Source: Tolypocladium sp. Sup5 PDA-1 (Eukaryota; Ascomycota; Sordariomycetes; Hypocreales; Ophiocordycipitaceae). From it: 64,000 bases of DNA. A model generated the notes under the pieces. That model was not told where the DNA came from, made no database searches, and saw only the letters and a list, made by a program, of their open reading frames with translations. The translations under genes and the position numbers were made by a program. Each line of letters starts with the position of its first letter. Positions within the stretch are counted from its first letter, which is position 1. This document shows, piece after piece, positions 11,728 to 21,682 of the stretch. Where the stretch lies: positions 930,001 to 994,000 of the forward strand of contig JPHH03000004.1 in NCBI GenBank assembly GCA_000750105.3. The letters run 5' to 3'.

Positions 11728-11996
11728 TGTGACCGGTGCGACCTGTTTGGCTTCCTGGCCGGTGGTGGTGGGCGAGCGCTAACAGGTGTACATGGGCCGG
11801 GTATGCGCCGTGTTTGCGCAGCATTTTTCCCGCGCAGCAAACATGAGATGAGAGCGTTTGTTGTTGGACCAGGTATGGGACGGGGCGACTATGAAGAGGC
11901 AGAGAAAAGGGGGGTTGGGGGAGGAGGGCAGCACAAACAGGAGGGCGGCAGACGGAGGTGAGGTGAGAGCCGGGTGTCTGGTGCTGGGCGCCTGGT

Positions 11997-12041
11997 GTGC
12001 TGGGTGGTGCTGGTAGTGCTGGGTGGTGCTGGGTGGTGCTG
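11997..12041. repeat. GTGCTGGGTG short tandem repeat
   Basis: Four imperfect copies of a GTGCTGGGTG/GTGCTGGTA unit in intergenic DNA. Confidence 0.7.
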
Positions 12042-12745
12042 CCAGGCATGGAGGCAACCTACCTAGGTATTAGGTCCGTAGGCCAGCAGGTCGGTCCAGA
12101 ACGCAGGCTGGCAGGCCCCCTCCACACCTTTTCCCGCGCGCCTCCTCATTTCCTGCGCTCTCTCTTCGCAACGCGACGAGCTCTGCTGTTGTTTTCTTCT
12201 CGTTTCGCACACAAAGCAACCGACCCGACGAGGAGAACGAACCTGCGCCGCCTCTCTGCTTTTTATTTCAAAAAGCATCCGTGTTGTTGTGCGCCGATAT
12301 CCCGCGAAAGCCACTGGACCGAGGTGAGCCTACCTAATACCCTGCCCGCTTGTTGTGACTGGGGGTCGCCCAGCTCGTTCGCCGGGCGGTTGCGGTTGCG
12401 GTTGTGGTTGCTGTTTGTTTGCTGACCCTGTTGCGCCGGCGCGCCCGCGCAGACAAAGACGCTTTGAGGGCTCGCATCGCGTACCTGGGGCCACTTGCTG
12501 CTTGAGAGGTGAGGAGCCTGCTCGGGGCTGGCCGTGTTGTTTTTTTGCCGTCGGGGGCGCGCGTGGGCTGGGCGCAAGTGATGCCGTCGCGCGCGCTGCC
12601 CGCTCCCGGACCAACAACCTACCTACCTACCTACCTCACGCGCCTGTGGCCACACGAGGTACTCGCTCAACTCACTCACACTGCCCTTTTCTTAGAACCA
12701 AACCCACGCCACACCCAAACCTCCAACACACGAAAGCTTTCAAAA

Positions 12746-13289
12746 ATGGCCCGCGAAGGCACGCGCTCGCAGACGGGCCACTCACGCCCGCGCGTCTTCT
12801 CGGTGCCGGACACGGCGCCCGCGCAGAAGCGTAGGAGCACCAAGGCTGCTGGCGCCGGCGCTGGCGCCCCGGCGGCTGCGACGACGACGAAGCGGAAGAA
12901 GCCTGCTGCTGCGGGCGCGGCCGTGGGGAAGACGGCGGGGGTGACGAAGAAGAAGGGGGTGGTTGGGAAGGGTGCGGCCAAGGTGAGTTGACTGCGCTTG
13001 TGCGTGATGTTTGATGCTTGATGCTTGATGGGGGATGAGTTGGTGGCGAGGTCGTTGGTGCCTGGAGATGCATTGGGCAGAGCGTTTGCGGAGCGATGGC
13101 GGCGACTGACATGTTTGTTCCTGTAGGTCAAGGCTGATGCCAAGGCGGTTGAGAAAAAGGTCGCCGGTGCGACAAAGGCTGCCGAGAAGGTATGTCGCTC
13201 GTTATTCACACCTGCTGCGATGATGTTGGCCGGACTGACCGAGTCTGCAGGAGACCAAGGCCGACAAGGCCAAGGTGGAGGCCAAGTGA
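12746..13289 (+). CDS. Small Lys/Ala-rich basic protein, histone H1-tail-like
   Basis: Exons 12746-12982, 13127-13189 and 13251-13289; introns 12983-13126 and 13190-13250 have GTGAGT/GTATGT donors and TAG/CAG acceptors and both are phase 0. The 112-residue product starts MAREGTRSQTGHSRPRVFSV and continues with Ala, Lys, Gly and Thr. It includes KRKKPAAAG and TKKKGVVGKGAAK and ends in alternating charged residues (KADKAKVEAK). Composition resembles the C-terminal tail of linker histone, but there is no globular H1 domain. Nucleic-acid binding or a nucleolar location is only inference. The ATG has AAAATGG context. Three in-frame exons with clean splice sites argue that it is real despite its low complexity. 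Confidence 0.6.
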
Positions 13290-14853
13290 TGAAGCCACGG
13301 GACGGGCATGGATCTGAAGCGCTCTCCTGAGCGGCTCATGTCCAGCGTTGCGCCCTCACTGTGTGCCTGTATCTTTACATCTTCTGTCCAACTGTCGTTT
13401 TTTCCCTCTTGTGTTTGTTTGTTGCTAGGATGGATTCTGCGGGCTTCTTGATGCGGGCCACGAGGCAAAGCGTCGCGACGACTGGTGTTGTGGCCTTGCG
13501 TGTGTGTACGGGCTTGCCTGGTGTGAGGGACGGGCGGGCGACTCGGTATGGTAAGTTAGTATACGGAATATGAACTGGATGTTTTTTTCACGGTTTCTCT
13601 TTCGTTTTGTCCTGTGTCGTGGGCAGAGAGTGAGTAAAGGTTCATCGACGTGGATGGGTGGCTGTGGGTGTCCTGCCGAATGTCTGGTCTCGGGGGATGC
13701 TCCCTGGACTATGGCCGAACCTGGAAGGTGATTATCTACCATTATCTACCTGGCTGGGACTGGAGATTGGCGGTAAGGGGTGGGCTATCGTGGTTCTCAT
13801 AAGCAGTCGTGGTTTCCAGGTTGCCGATGGCAGTGCTCGGGTAGTGAACGGGTATTATGTTCTGTCGTGGACGATTCATGCAGGGACTGTTACAGACCGA
13901 CCAAGACTGTAGAGTTGGGCCCAGTCCTCACACTCACGCACAACCCGAATGTTATTATTCTATTATCCTGTTCATACGTCGTGCGTATTACCGTAGCCAA
14001 TGCGTGTTGGATAGGGAGTGTCTCCGCCTATGCGCTCCATCAGTTCAGGTTGCCTCTCCGTCTGCCTGGCCAGCTAGTCAGTGAGGGGCAGCCGCTGGCC
14101 AGGACGTGGCTGTTCGTCTGGCGGGGCCGCTTCCATCCCGTCCCTCTTGCGGAGTACATTGACAACCATCGTGCACGCTGCACAGCCTCGCCAGCAGCAG
14201 AACCCCCCCTCGCAATCGCAGTCGCAGTCGCAACGTACTGGGCGCTTGGCTGCTTTCGGGTCGCTGCTGGCACGAGGCTGACGCGAGCAAACTGGAAACC
14301 GAACCTCGAGGAGTGGAGGCGGGCGCGGCGAGGCACATCCAACGGTAGACAGCCGCAGGCGCTTGCTCGCTCACTCAAGCCTTCAATCGCCTAGATTGGA
14401 TCTCACCCTTCCTTCAGCCTTACAGCAAGCGGCCCGTGGCAGCCGTTGTGACTACATCTCGCTGGCCACAGCCTCCCCGAGGCCATGGACTGGGCCAGCC
14501 AGGCAACCCACGGCATCACAAGGGAGTCCATCAACGCCAACGCCAACACCTCGCCTACACATAAATGGTCTCGTCGCGGCGCTCTCTCCTGGTCCGAGAT
14601 GTAAGCTGACCAACGCCGAGGGGGATTCAGCAAACGGGCGCAGCCCTGATGGTCCATTTTCGTTCTTTCAGGGACTCCCTTTGAGCCGTTTGGCCTCATG
14701 CTGGCTCGTACTCGACCTTGTTATTTAAACGCCAGCGTGCGCTGCCTCATGCGGCAATTGCGGTCTGGCTCGCGGCAGCTCAAGAGGTCGGCCGACGCAG
14801 CATTCGGAACCACCATAAACAGCAACGACAACAGCAGAAACAAGATTCCCACC
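13290..14853. other. Intergenic region; promoter of the adenosine deaminase gene
   Basis: About 1.5 kb with no supported gene. It holds the 3' flank of the small basic-protein gene, a short CAATCG/CAGTCG array (about 14210-14233) and a TATA-like box at 14722. Open frames here lack protein-like features. Confidence 0.5.
14722..14729 (+). promoter_or_regulatory. TATA-like box of the ADGF gene
   Basis: TATTTAAA lies 125 bp upstream of the ATG at 14854. If it is the core promoter element, the in-frame upstream ATG at 14698 would not be in the mRNA, which supports the downstream start. Confidence 0.4.
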
Positions 14854-16849
14854 ATGACCGGGACATCTTCATCCGGCACGGGGCTGCGGCGTCAGCTCTG
14901 GACGGACGGTGGCGAGGACATCAAGGCGGCGCAGCGGGCCAGCGACGGTCAAGTACAGGACCTCGCCGCCATGGATCCAGGGCAATGGAAGGCCGTGACA
15001 GAACACCCCGATAAGTTGGACCTGGGGGACCGCCTCGACAAGGATGGCTATCTCACGACCCGCGCCAACATTCTTCGTCTTGAAAGGGGCATCGCGTTCG
15101 ACTCGCGATGCCGAGTCAGAGCCACGTCGCTCGAGGAGCAGGCCAACAAGATCATCCGTACCCTCCGGAAGCGAGACGAAGCCCAAGTCTACGGCTGCGC
15201 CGACCACAGGAGAGGGCACGCCGGGCAGACGCACCGCCGCTTCGCGGGAGACCACTTCCTGTCCAACGTCGACCTCATCGGCCAGACGGCGCTCTTCGAC
15301 GTCGCGCACCGCATGCCCAAGGGCGCGCACCTGCACATCCACTACAACGCCTGCCTGCCGCCCCGCGTGCTCCTCGACGTGGCCAAGGGCATGGACCGCA
15401 TGTTCGTCACGAGCGACCTGCCCCTGGTGGCCGACGGCGACTGCGTCAACTTTGACAAGTGCGAGATGCAGTTCTCGATCCTGAGCCCGGAGAGGGAGAA
15501 GCCGGGGGACCTGTTCAGCGCGGGGTACCAGCCCCGGCAGACGATGCGGTTTGCCGAGTTTTTGAGGGAGTTTCCGCGGCATTATAAGCGGGCGACGGCG
15601 GATCAGTGGCTGGCGGACAAGTTGGTATTTCACGAGGAGGAGGCGTATGGCCTGCTCCAGACCGCGGCCGGGTATGTACATTACCCTCCCGACTTTGTTC
15701 TCCTCGTTGTCTGTGAGGCGTAGCTAACCCGTGCAGAGCGTGGGAAAAGTTCAACGGGCGGACGCGCATGATGAAGGGCCTCTTCAACTACGAGACGGCC
15801 TACCGCCGGTACACGCGGCTCTTCCTCGAGGACCTCATGCGGGACAACATCCAGTACGCCGAGATCCGGCCCAACTTTATGACGAGCAACCAGCTGTACT
15901 ACGACGACGGCTCCGGGCCCATCGATAACTGGGGCATCATGCGCATGATTATAGACGAGGTGAAGAAGTTCCAGGCGGACGTGGCGGCGCAGGGGCGCTT
16001 CTTTGGCGGGCTCAAGGTTATTTACTGCACGCCGCGGGTGTTTTCGCCAAAGGAGGTTGAGGTCGCGCTGGATGAGTGCCTACGGTTCAAGAAGCATTGG
16101 CCCGAGTGGATAGCAGGTGAGCGCGCTGCATCACATATTTCTACTTCCCATGCTGACATGAGTTGATAGGCTTCGACCTCCTCGGCGAGGAAGCCAAGGG
16201 CAGGCCCATCAAGGACTTCATCAACGAGCTGCTCGCCTTCAAGAGGACGTGCGCCGCCGAGGGCCTCGACATCCCCTTCCTCTTCCACTGCGGGGAGACG
16301 CTCGACACGGGCATGGACACGGACGAGAACCTCGTCGACGCGCTGCTCCTGGGCTCGCGGCGCATCGGCCACGGGTTCGCCCTGGCGCGGCACCCGTACA
16401 TCATGCAGCAGATGAAGGCGCGCGGCGTGTGCCTCGAGCTGTGCCCCATATCGAACGAGGTCCTGGGGCTGACGCCGCGGGTCGGCGGGCATGCCATGTA
16501 TGCCCTGCTGGCGAACAACGTGCACTGCACCGTGAGCTCGGACAATGGCGCTATATTCCGGTACGTACCATGATCTCGACGAAGTAGCGTGGTTGGATTA
16601 GGAGGGATGATGTGTACTGACGGACGCGTGTGCAGGTCGACGCTCTCGCACGACTTTTACCAGGTCATGGTCGGCAAGGCAGACATGGACCTCTTCGGGT
16701 GGAAGCAGCTCGTGCTATGGAGCATCGAGCACGCGTGCCTAGGCGACGGCGAAAAGGACGCGATGCTGCAGCAGTGGGAGGCCGAGTGGGAGGTGTTTCT
16801 GGCATGGGTCATTGGCCGCTATGGAGATGCTGTAAGTGACAAGGAGTAG
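14854..16849 (+). CDS. ADGF/CECR1-type adenosine deaminase
   Basis: Exons 14854-15671, 15737-16116, 16170-16560 and 16636-16849, with introns of 65, 53 and 75 bp; 600 residues. It hydrolyses adenosine (or deoxyadenosine) to inosine and ammonia with a zinc-dependent TIM barrel. Visible active-site motifs are MPKGAHLHIHYNACL (metal-binding HxH), HCGETLDTG (Glu proton donor), RIGHGF, LELCPISNEV and SSDNGAIF (metal-ligand Asp). The length and the family-specific N-terminal region place it with the ADGF/CECR1 branch rather than the short classical enzyme. No secretory signal is apparent with the chosen start, which has CACCATGA context. An upstream in-frame ATG at 14698 would add 52 residues. The C-terminal VSDKE contains a GTAAGT, so a further small intron there is possible. 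Confidence 0.85.
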
Positions 16850-17386
16850 GCCCTATGTTTACGTATGAGATGCGGCGCGGGGGATCGGTGTAGACGAGAT
16901 GGCAGCTCTGACGGCGATACCTGGCTGCTGAGTGTACGCCCAGGGTTCACCGGCCGAGGGTGTCGATTTGAGTGCCACGTGGGGGCATTTTGATATAGAA
17001 TCCTGGCGCCATGCCTGCTTAGATCAGACAATGACTACATGAATACACGATAAATGGCGTTTCATCGCCCAGCGCCCGGCTTGAATCGTCTTGCAGCCAA
17101 AGTGTTAGGAATGGTCGCGGCCGCTTTTAGATTGTCTTTTGGAGAATAACAGGTATGCCGTGGGATACTCGTCAACAGCGGACGGAACTGGACAATCTTG
17201 AGGGATGCGATGTGTAGAAAATTGTAAACGATGAACATCTAAATACGCTTCATGCAAAGACTCTAGAGAACAAAAGAAGCGCGTCCAACGCCACGCCTCC
17301 GTGACATCAACAAAGGCCCCCTTTTCTCTGCCCAACGCCGTTCTAACATGTCTATCCAAGCACGCCTGCCGCCGTCCACCTAGCCT
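16850..17386. other. Convergent intergenic region
   Basis: Holds the 3' flanks of the adenosine deaminase gene (plus) and the Srp40-like gene (minus). Nothing else seen. Confidence 0.5.
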
Positions 17387-18541
17387 CTAGTCGTCAAAGT
17401 AAATGCCCTTCTTCTGGTTAATGTCAATCATGCCGCCGCGGTAGCTGCCGCGCTTCTTCTTGTTCTTCTCCTTGGTGAAGCCCTTGCCCTTGGTCACGAC
17501 CAGGTCGTCGTAGGCGCGCTGGGAGTAGTCCATGGAGATGTAGTCGTTGGAGGCGAACTTGTCGTCGACTGCGATGTTCTTGGGGATGCGGGAGAAGCGC
17601 TCGTTCTGCTTCTTCTTGCCGTTGGGGCCGGTGACGGGGTCAGGGGGCAGAGGGGGCTCGACTGCCGAGGCCTTGGGCTCGGGCGACTTGGTGTCCAGTG
17701 TCACCGATGAGTCGGACACATCCTTAATGGCGGCGACGTTGGTCTTGCTGGACTTCTTGGCCTTGGCCTTGTCGTCCTCCGAGTCCGAATCAGAGTCTGA
17801 AGAGTCAGAAGACGAGTCTGACGAGCTGTCAGACTCCGGGAGCGGCACCTTGGCAGCCACTTCGACCTTGGCAGGCTCGTCAGAGTCGCTATCGCTGTCG
17901 GAGTCGGAGTCGGAGCTGGAGCTGTCGGAGTCGGAGTCGGAGTCGGAGGAGTCAGAGGAAGCCCCGTCCACGTCCATCTTGCCGTCCGACGAGCTGTCCG
18001 AGTCCGAGTCGGAATCAGCATCCGCTGCCGCTGCTGCAGCCACTGTTTTTTGCTTTTTGGTTTGCGGCTTGCTGTCAGAGTCGGAGCTCGAGTCGGAAGA
18101 GGAGCTAGAGTCGGAAGAGGAGTCGTCGGAGCTGGAGCTGGCCGGTGCCTTGCGCTTCAGAGTGGGCGCCGGGGTCTTGGGCTTGTCGTCTTCGCTCTCG
18201 CTTTCACTCTCGCTCGAGCTGGAGCTTTCGTCGGAGCTTTCGTCGGAGCTCGACTCATCGCTCGAGCTGTCCGACTCCTCGGCCTGAGCCTTGCTGCTGG
18301 TGGTCGGGCCCCGGGATGCCTCCCAGGACTGGTAGACGTCCACAAGAGACTGGCTGCCGCTGTCGCCACCCGAAGCATTCAGCCCGCTCTGCTCTCGCTG
18401 CTTCTTGAAGGCATTGTGCGCTTTGCTGAAGGAGTTGTCCTCGAGGAACTTCTCGACCATGTCCATCAGCTGGCTCGGTGGCTGGGACGCAGGCGCCTCC
18501 TTTTTGGTGGGAGGCGCCGCCTTAACGCTCTTCTTGGCCAT
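17387..18541 (-). CDS. SRP40: Srp40/Nopp140-like nucleolar phosphoprotein
   Basis: Single exon, 384 residues. The N-terminus has a LisH-like helix (LMDMVEKFLEDNSFSKAHNA). The middle alternates long Ser/Asp/Glu runs, ideal casein kinase 2 targets, with Lys/Pro/Ala spacers. The C-terminal 60 residues form the conserved SRP40_C domain (RFSRIPKNIAVDDKF, GKGFTKEKNKKKRGSYRGG, ending KKGIYFDD). The family chaperones snoRNPs between nucleolus and Cajal bodies and supports rRNA processing. I chose the ATG at 18541 (AAGATGG context). The frame stays open upstream to an ATG at 18688, which would add 49 residues with no conserved features. It is transcribed away from the C3HC zinc-finger gene. Confidence 0.88.
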   Translation of the reverse strand: MAKKSVKAAPPTKKEAPASQPPSQLMDMVEKFLEDNSFSKAHNAFKKQREQSGLNASGGDSGSQSLVDVYQSWEASRGPTTSSKAQAEESDSSSDESSSDESSDESSSSSESESESEDDKPKTPAPTLKRKAPASSSSDDSSSDSSSSSDSSSDSDSKPQTKKQKTVAAAAAADADSDSDSDSSSDGKMDVDGASSDSSDSDSDSDSSSSDSDSDSDSDSDEPAKVEVAAKVPLPESDSSSDSSSDSSDSDSDSEDDKAKAKKSSKTNVAAIKDVSDSSVTLDTKSPEPKASAVEPPLPPDPVTGPNGKKKQNERFSRIPKNIAVDDKFASNDYISMDYSQRAYDDLVVTKGKGFTKEKNKKKRGSYRGGMIDINQKKGIYFDD

Positions 18542-19247
18542 CTTGTCGGTCGGCTGTTTAGGGTTCTTCGTTGCGCTGTATTCGTTTGCGTTGCTAGCCG
18601 TCTTCTTGTTGTCCGTGTTGTTGGAAAAGAGCCAGGATGGTGGGCCTCGTGACGACATGTGCTTGTTGAAGCGGACCAATTGAATCAACGATTCCCGCAG
18701 TCAAGGACCGAAATCCCGAGGAATGAACTGAATAAATGCTCTGCGAAAAGGAAAACGATGTGTCGACTGGTTGCCCGCCGTTCTGTTCGTCTATGTACAC
18801 CGCAATCGCAGGAGATAAAAAAAGGCGGAATCAGAGGCCTGGAAAAATTTCTGTGGGCACCCGCTGGAACCTGCAGGGGTCCAGGTGGTGGGGCGCGGCT
18901 GCTTATCGCCTATCTAGGACTAACCATGCGCCGAATTCCGACCAGGGGAGCTTGGGCAGGTTAGACTCCGTACCGCCAGCGCTTCTTTCCAAGAGCACAG
19001 AGGCATCATATCACTGTAAACCATTGAAGCTTTGACTTTTTGTTCACTTCAGCTGCGATCCTCTCGTCTGACGGCACATACCAAGTCGAACATCGAGCAC
19101 GCCACTCGTCACATTTTCTGAACCGTCGACACCAAATCGAGCCGTGTCTCACCCGTCTTGCGCCGGCCGCCTCCAGCTGCCCGCCAATGTAACAACAGCC
19201 GCACTTCCTCCCACCCATCACAAGGATCCCCTCCGACTGCCTTCAAC
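18542..19247. promoter_or_regulatory. Divergent promoter region, Srp40-like and C3HC genes
   Basis: About 700 bp shared by two divergent genes. An AAAAATTT element at 18843-18850 resembles the rRNA-processing element known from yeast ribosome-biogenesis promoters, about 300 bp upstream of the Srp40-like start. A single 8-mer is weak evidence. Confidence 0.35.
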
Positions 19248-20834
19248 ATGAACGCCACCAAGCGCAAGTTCAACGCTTTGCTCCAAGGCCTCAGCAACCC
19301 ACGGTCATCAACATCCGAAAGCTCGCCTAAAAGCATGAACGGCGATTCTCGACGTGGTGCCTCCTCCGCCACGAGCCAGGACGCGCTCCTCCAGAAGCGG
19401 CGGCGACTGGGCTTTCCAGAGTCGACGGCGCCGACGATATACAGCACCCCGCCGAACGCTGCGTCAACCATCTCCGGCGTGGTGCTGCGAAGATCGGGTA
19501 CGCAGACGGGCGGGAAGAGCGGCAAGGATTCGCTGGCCAAGTACTGCCCCGGCGATCGCGACGAGTTGCTCAAGAGACTCGCGACGTTTCAGGAGCTCAC
19601 AGACTGGACGCCGAAGCCAGACAGGGTCAACGAAGTCGAGTGGGCGAAGCGAGGCTGGATCTGCCAGGGCAAGGAAAAGGTACGGTGTGTGCTCTGCCAC
19701 AAGGAGCTGGTTGTTAAGCTCAACCGCAAAGAGGTGGATGGCGAAGAGGTCCCGGTCCTGGTGCCGTCAGAGATTGGTAAGGCCGTCTCATCCAAGCAAA
19801 GCTGCAGATCTGGAGCTAACTTTCTGCAGAGGGCGCATTGGTGGACAAGTATTTCGAGCTCATGGTCGCCTCACACCAGCAAGACTGTCTGTGGCGGAAA
19901 CGGGGTTGTGATGGTATGGCCCTCACCTTCAACATGTCGTACTCACTTCCAACCTAACCTCCTAGATACTTTGCTGCGCCTCTCCTTTTCAAATTCCACA
20001 GCGACACTCGCCGCACTGAGACAACGATACGACGAGCTTTGCACCAGAGCCTCCTTCCTCCCGTACGAATTCAACCTGCGACTCCCAGACAACTTGAACC
20101 TGGACGAAATAGTGTCGCAACTACCGCTTGAATTCTTCACAGACCTAGCTCCATCTGAAAAGTCCGATGCTTCTACCGCCAAGCCCGTCAACCGAGCCGC
20201 CCTGGCCTTGGCCCTCATGGGCTGGCAGGGTCTGTCAAACGCGCGCATCGGAGCGGTCCCCAATTCGGCGTCGTGCCACAGTTGCCTTCGACGGCTAGGG
20301 CTCTGGATGTTCAAGAGCAAGGAGGTGGACGAGACTGGACAGGTGCTCGTGCCCGCACCGATGGATCACCTCGACCCGCTCCGTGAGCATCGTTTCTTTT
20401 GCCCGTGGAAGAGTGCCCAGGCCCAGAGCAGAGGCGCCGCGTCATCAGGCGCCGGGACCGAGCTGGCAGGATGGGAAACTTTGAGCCAGACCATCAAGAA
20501 TGGGTCTCACCTGCGAGACGTGTACGAAGGCCGGTCCAAGAGACTCGGTCGAATATTCCCCGACAGCGTCGCCCCGGCCACTCCTACCAGAGGCGCGTCG
20601 AGTATGCCTGGCACGCCAGCTGCAGCTACACCCGCTGGCCCTGACACTCCAGTAGCTGACGTCGCACATGACGACGGAGAGGTGGATGAGAAGGTACGCG
20701 ACGCCAAGGACAAGGAGCGATGGGCGAGATTGAGAAAGGTCAAGAGTCTTTTTGATACCAAGGCCGCCAAGAAGCTGCGGCGTCCGCTCAGCCGGCCGGG
20801 CACAGGGCATTCAAACAAGTCTGGGGGCGCGTGA
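19248..20834 (+). CDS. C3HC zinc-finger protein, Rsm1/NIPA-like
   Basis: Exons 19248-19776, 19830-19913 and 19966-20834; introns of 53 and 52 bp. The product is 493 residues. The C3HC zinc finger starts at LAKYCPGDRDELLKRLATF, with CVLCHKEL and then HQQDCLWRKRGC supplying the Cys and His ligands; both introns fall inside this domain. A second conserved module follows (ALALMGWQGLSN, SCHSCLRRLGLWMF, LREHRFFCPWKS), as in Rsm1/NIPA proteins. S. pombe Rsm1 acts in mRNA export and animal NIPA is an F-box-like adaptor; here an export or nuclear-pore role is inferred from the family. The tail is basic (KAAKKLRRPLSRPG). The ATG at 19248 is the first ATG in frame (TCAACATGAAC context). Confidence 0.87.
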   Translation: MNATKRKFNALLQGLSNPRSSTSESSPKSMNGDSRRGASSATSQDALLQKRRRLGFPESTAPTIYSTPPNAASTISGVVLRRSGTQTGGKSGKDSLAKYCPGDRDELLKRLATFQELTDWTPKPDRVNEVEWAKRGWICQGKEKVRCVLCHKELVVKLNRKEVDGEEVPVLVPSEIGKAVSSKQSCRSGANFLQRAHWWTSISSSWSPHTSKTVCGGNGVVMVWPSPSTCRTHFQPNLLDTLLRLSFSNSTATLAALRQRYDELCTRASFLPYEFNLRLPDNLNLDEIVSQLPLEFFTDLAPSEKSDASTAKPVNRAALALALMGWQGLSNARIGAVPNSASCHSCLRRLGLWMFKSKEVDETGQVLVPAPMDHLDPLREHRFFCPWKSAQAQSRGAASSGAGTELAGWETLSQTIKNGSHLRDVYEGRSKRLGRIFPDSVAPATPTRGASSMPGTPAAATPAGPDTPVADVAHDDGEVDEKVRDAKDKERWARLRKVKSLFDTKAAKKLRRPLSRPGTGHSNKSGGA

Positions 20835-21682
20835 GGTGGAATGCTTGTTGTTGGGGTTTCAAGTTTAGCTATAGCATGCGCAGCAGCATCAAGCTGGTTG
20901 GTTGTTTATCTAGGAAGCTCAGGAGTCTTGCGAGAATGGTGTTGGTACAGGTTCATGTAGCGATTCAGGTAGCCATATATAATGACCAACTGTGTGGACA
21001 TCGCAGTCATAAACACCCACTGCCTCCTTTCTTGCTTCGCAGCTGTCATGATGCGAAACACCACCAAGACTTTTGGTGCCCCGGAGCTGTCAGGATGTAA
21101 AAACGCCAAAGCTGTTTGGTGCCTCGTCGCTGTCAAGATACAAACAAACAGCAACGCTTGTGGTATCAGTTGCGAGTGTCCAGAAAACAGAATGCAAGTG
21201 AGGAAAACGAAGTTTCAAAAAACGAATTTGAAAATTGAAACAAAATGCAAAAAAGAAGGCACCACAAAGCCCCGGATCCCCTGCTGCGCACTCCAGGAAC
21301 CCAGCTCCAACCGTCTCGGTGGCCACAGGATACGCGTAAAGCAAACATGAACGAGCCCATACAGGAAAATCCAAGACAAAGGAGACGAAATGCAAACCAG
21401 AACGCCTTTGAAACCCCAGTACAAAGAAAAACGTGCAGTTAACGCCGGGGTTCGAACCCGTGACCTTTGAGACTAAGTTGGGGGCGAAAGTGGTGAACCT
21501 TCGGGGTCCCTCCCCGGGGGCCTAGGTCCGGTTCGGGCAGTTGCACATTGATGGGTTGTTATTTATTATAAAGGGTAGGCAAGAAGTGGTGCGGGTGGTG
21601 CGGGTGCTGAACAGGTTGCAAACGGCGGGTAGTGGTGCGGTGGTGGTGCTGAACAGCTGTGCGTTGCTGGGGTGAGGCACCG
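20835..21682. other. Convergent intergenic region
   Basis: 850 bp between two gene 3' ends, locally A-rich (about 21180-21260). It holds the tRNA-like fragment listed separately. No protein gene seen. Confidence 0.5.
21438..21475 (-). other. tRNA-like T-arm / B-box fragment
   Basis: On the minus strand the sequence AGGTCACGGGTTCGAACCCC has the hallmarks of a tRNA variable loop plus T-arm (T-loop TTCGAAC, stem with four pairs, consensus pol III B-box). The presumed acceptor 3' strand (CGTTAAC) finds no matching 5' strand at the expected distance, and no D-arm or clean anticodon arm is visible. I read it as a tRNA pseudogene or the relic of a tRNA-derived element rather than a working tRNA. 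Confidence 0.3.

Larger units (their letters stand above)
11347..12745. other. Intergenic region with simple repeats
   Basis: About 1.4 kb without a supported gene between Blm10 and the small basic protein. Simple sequences include five copies of a GATTGC hexamer (11699-11727), GTGCTGGGTG repeats (about 11997-12041) and CCTA tetramers (12618-12637). The motif TACGGAGTA occurs at 11601. The last few hundred bases are probably promoter and leader of the next gene. Confidence 0.5.

Noticed and set aside
17547..18287. 246-codon antisense frame rich in Ser/Glu opposite the Srp40-like gene
   Set aside because: Arises because Ser/Asp/Glu codons read Ser/Glu/Leu-rich on the other strand.
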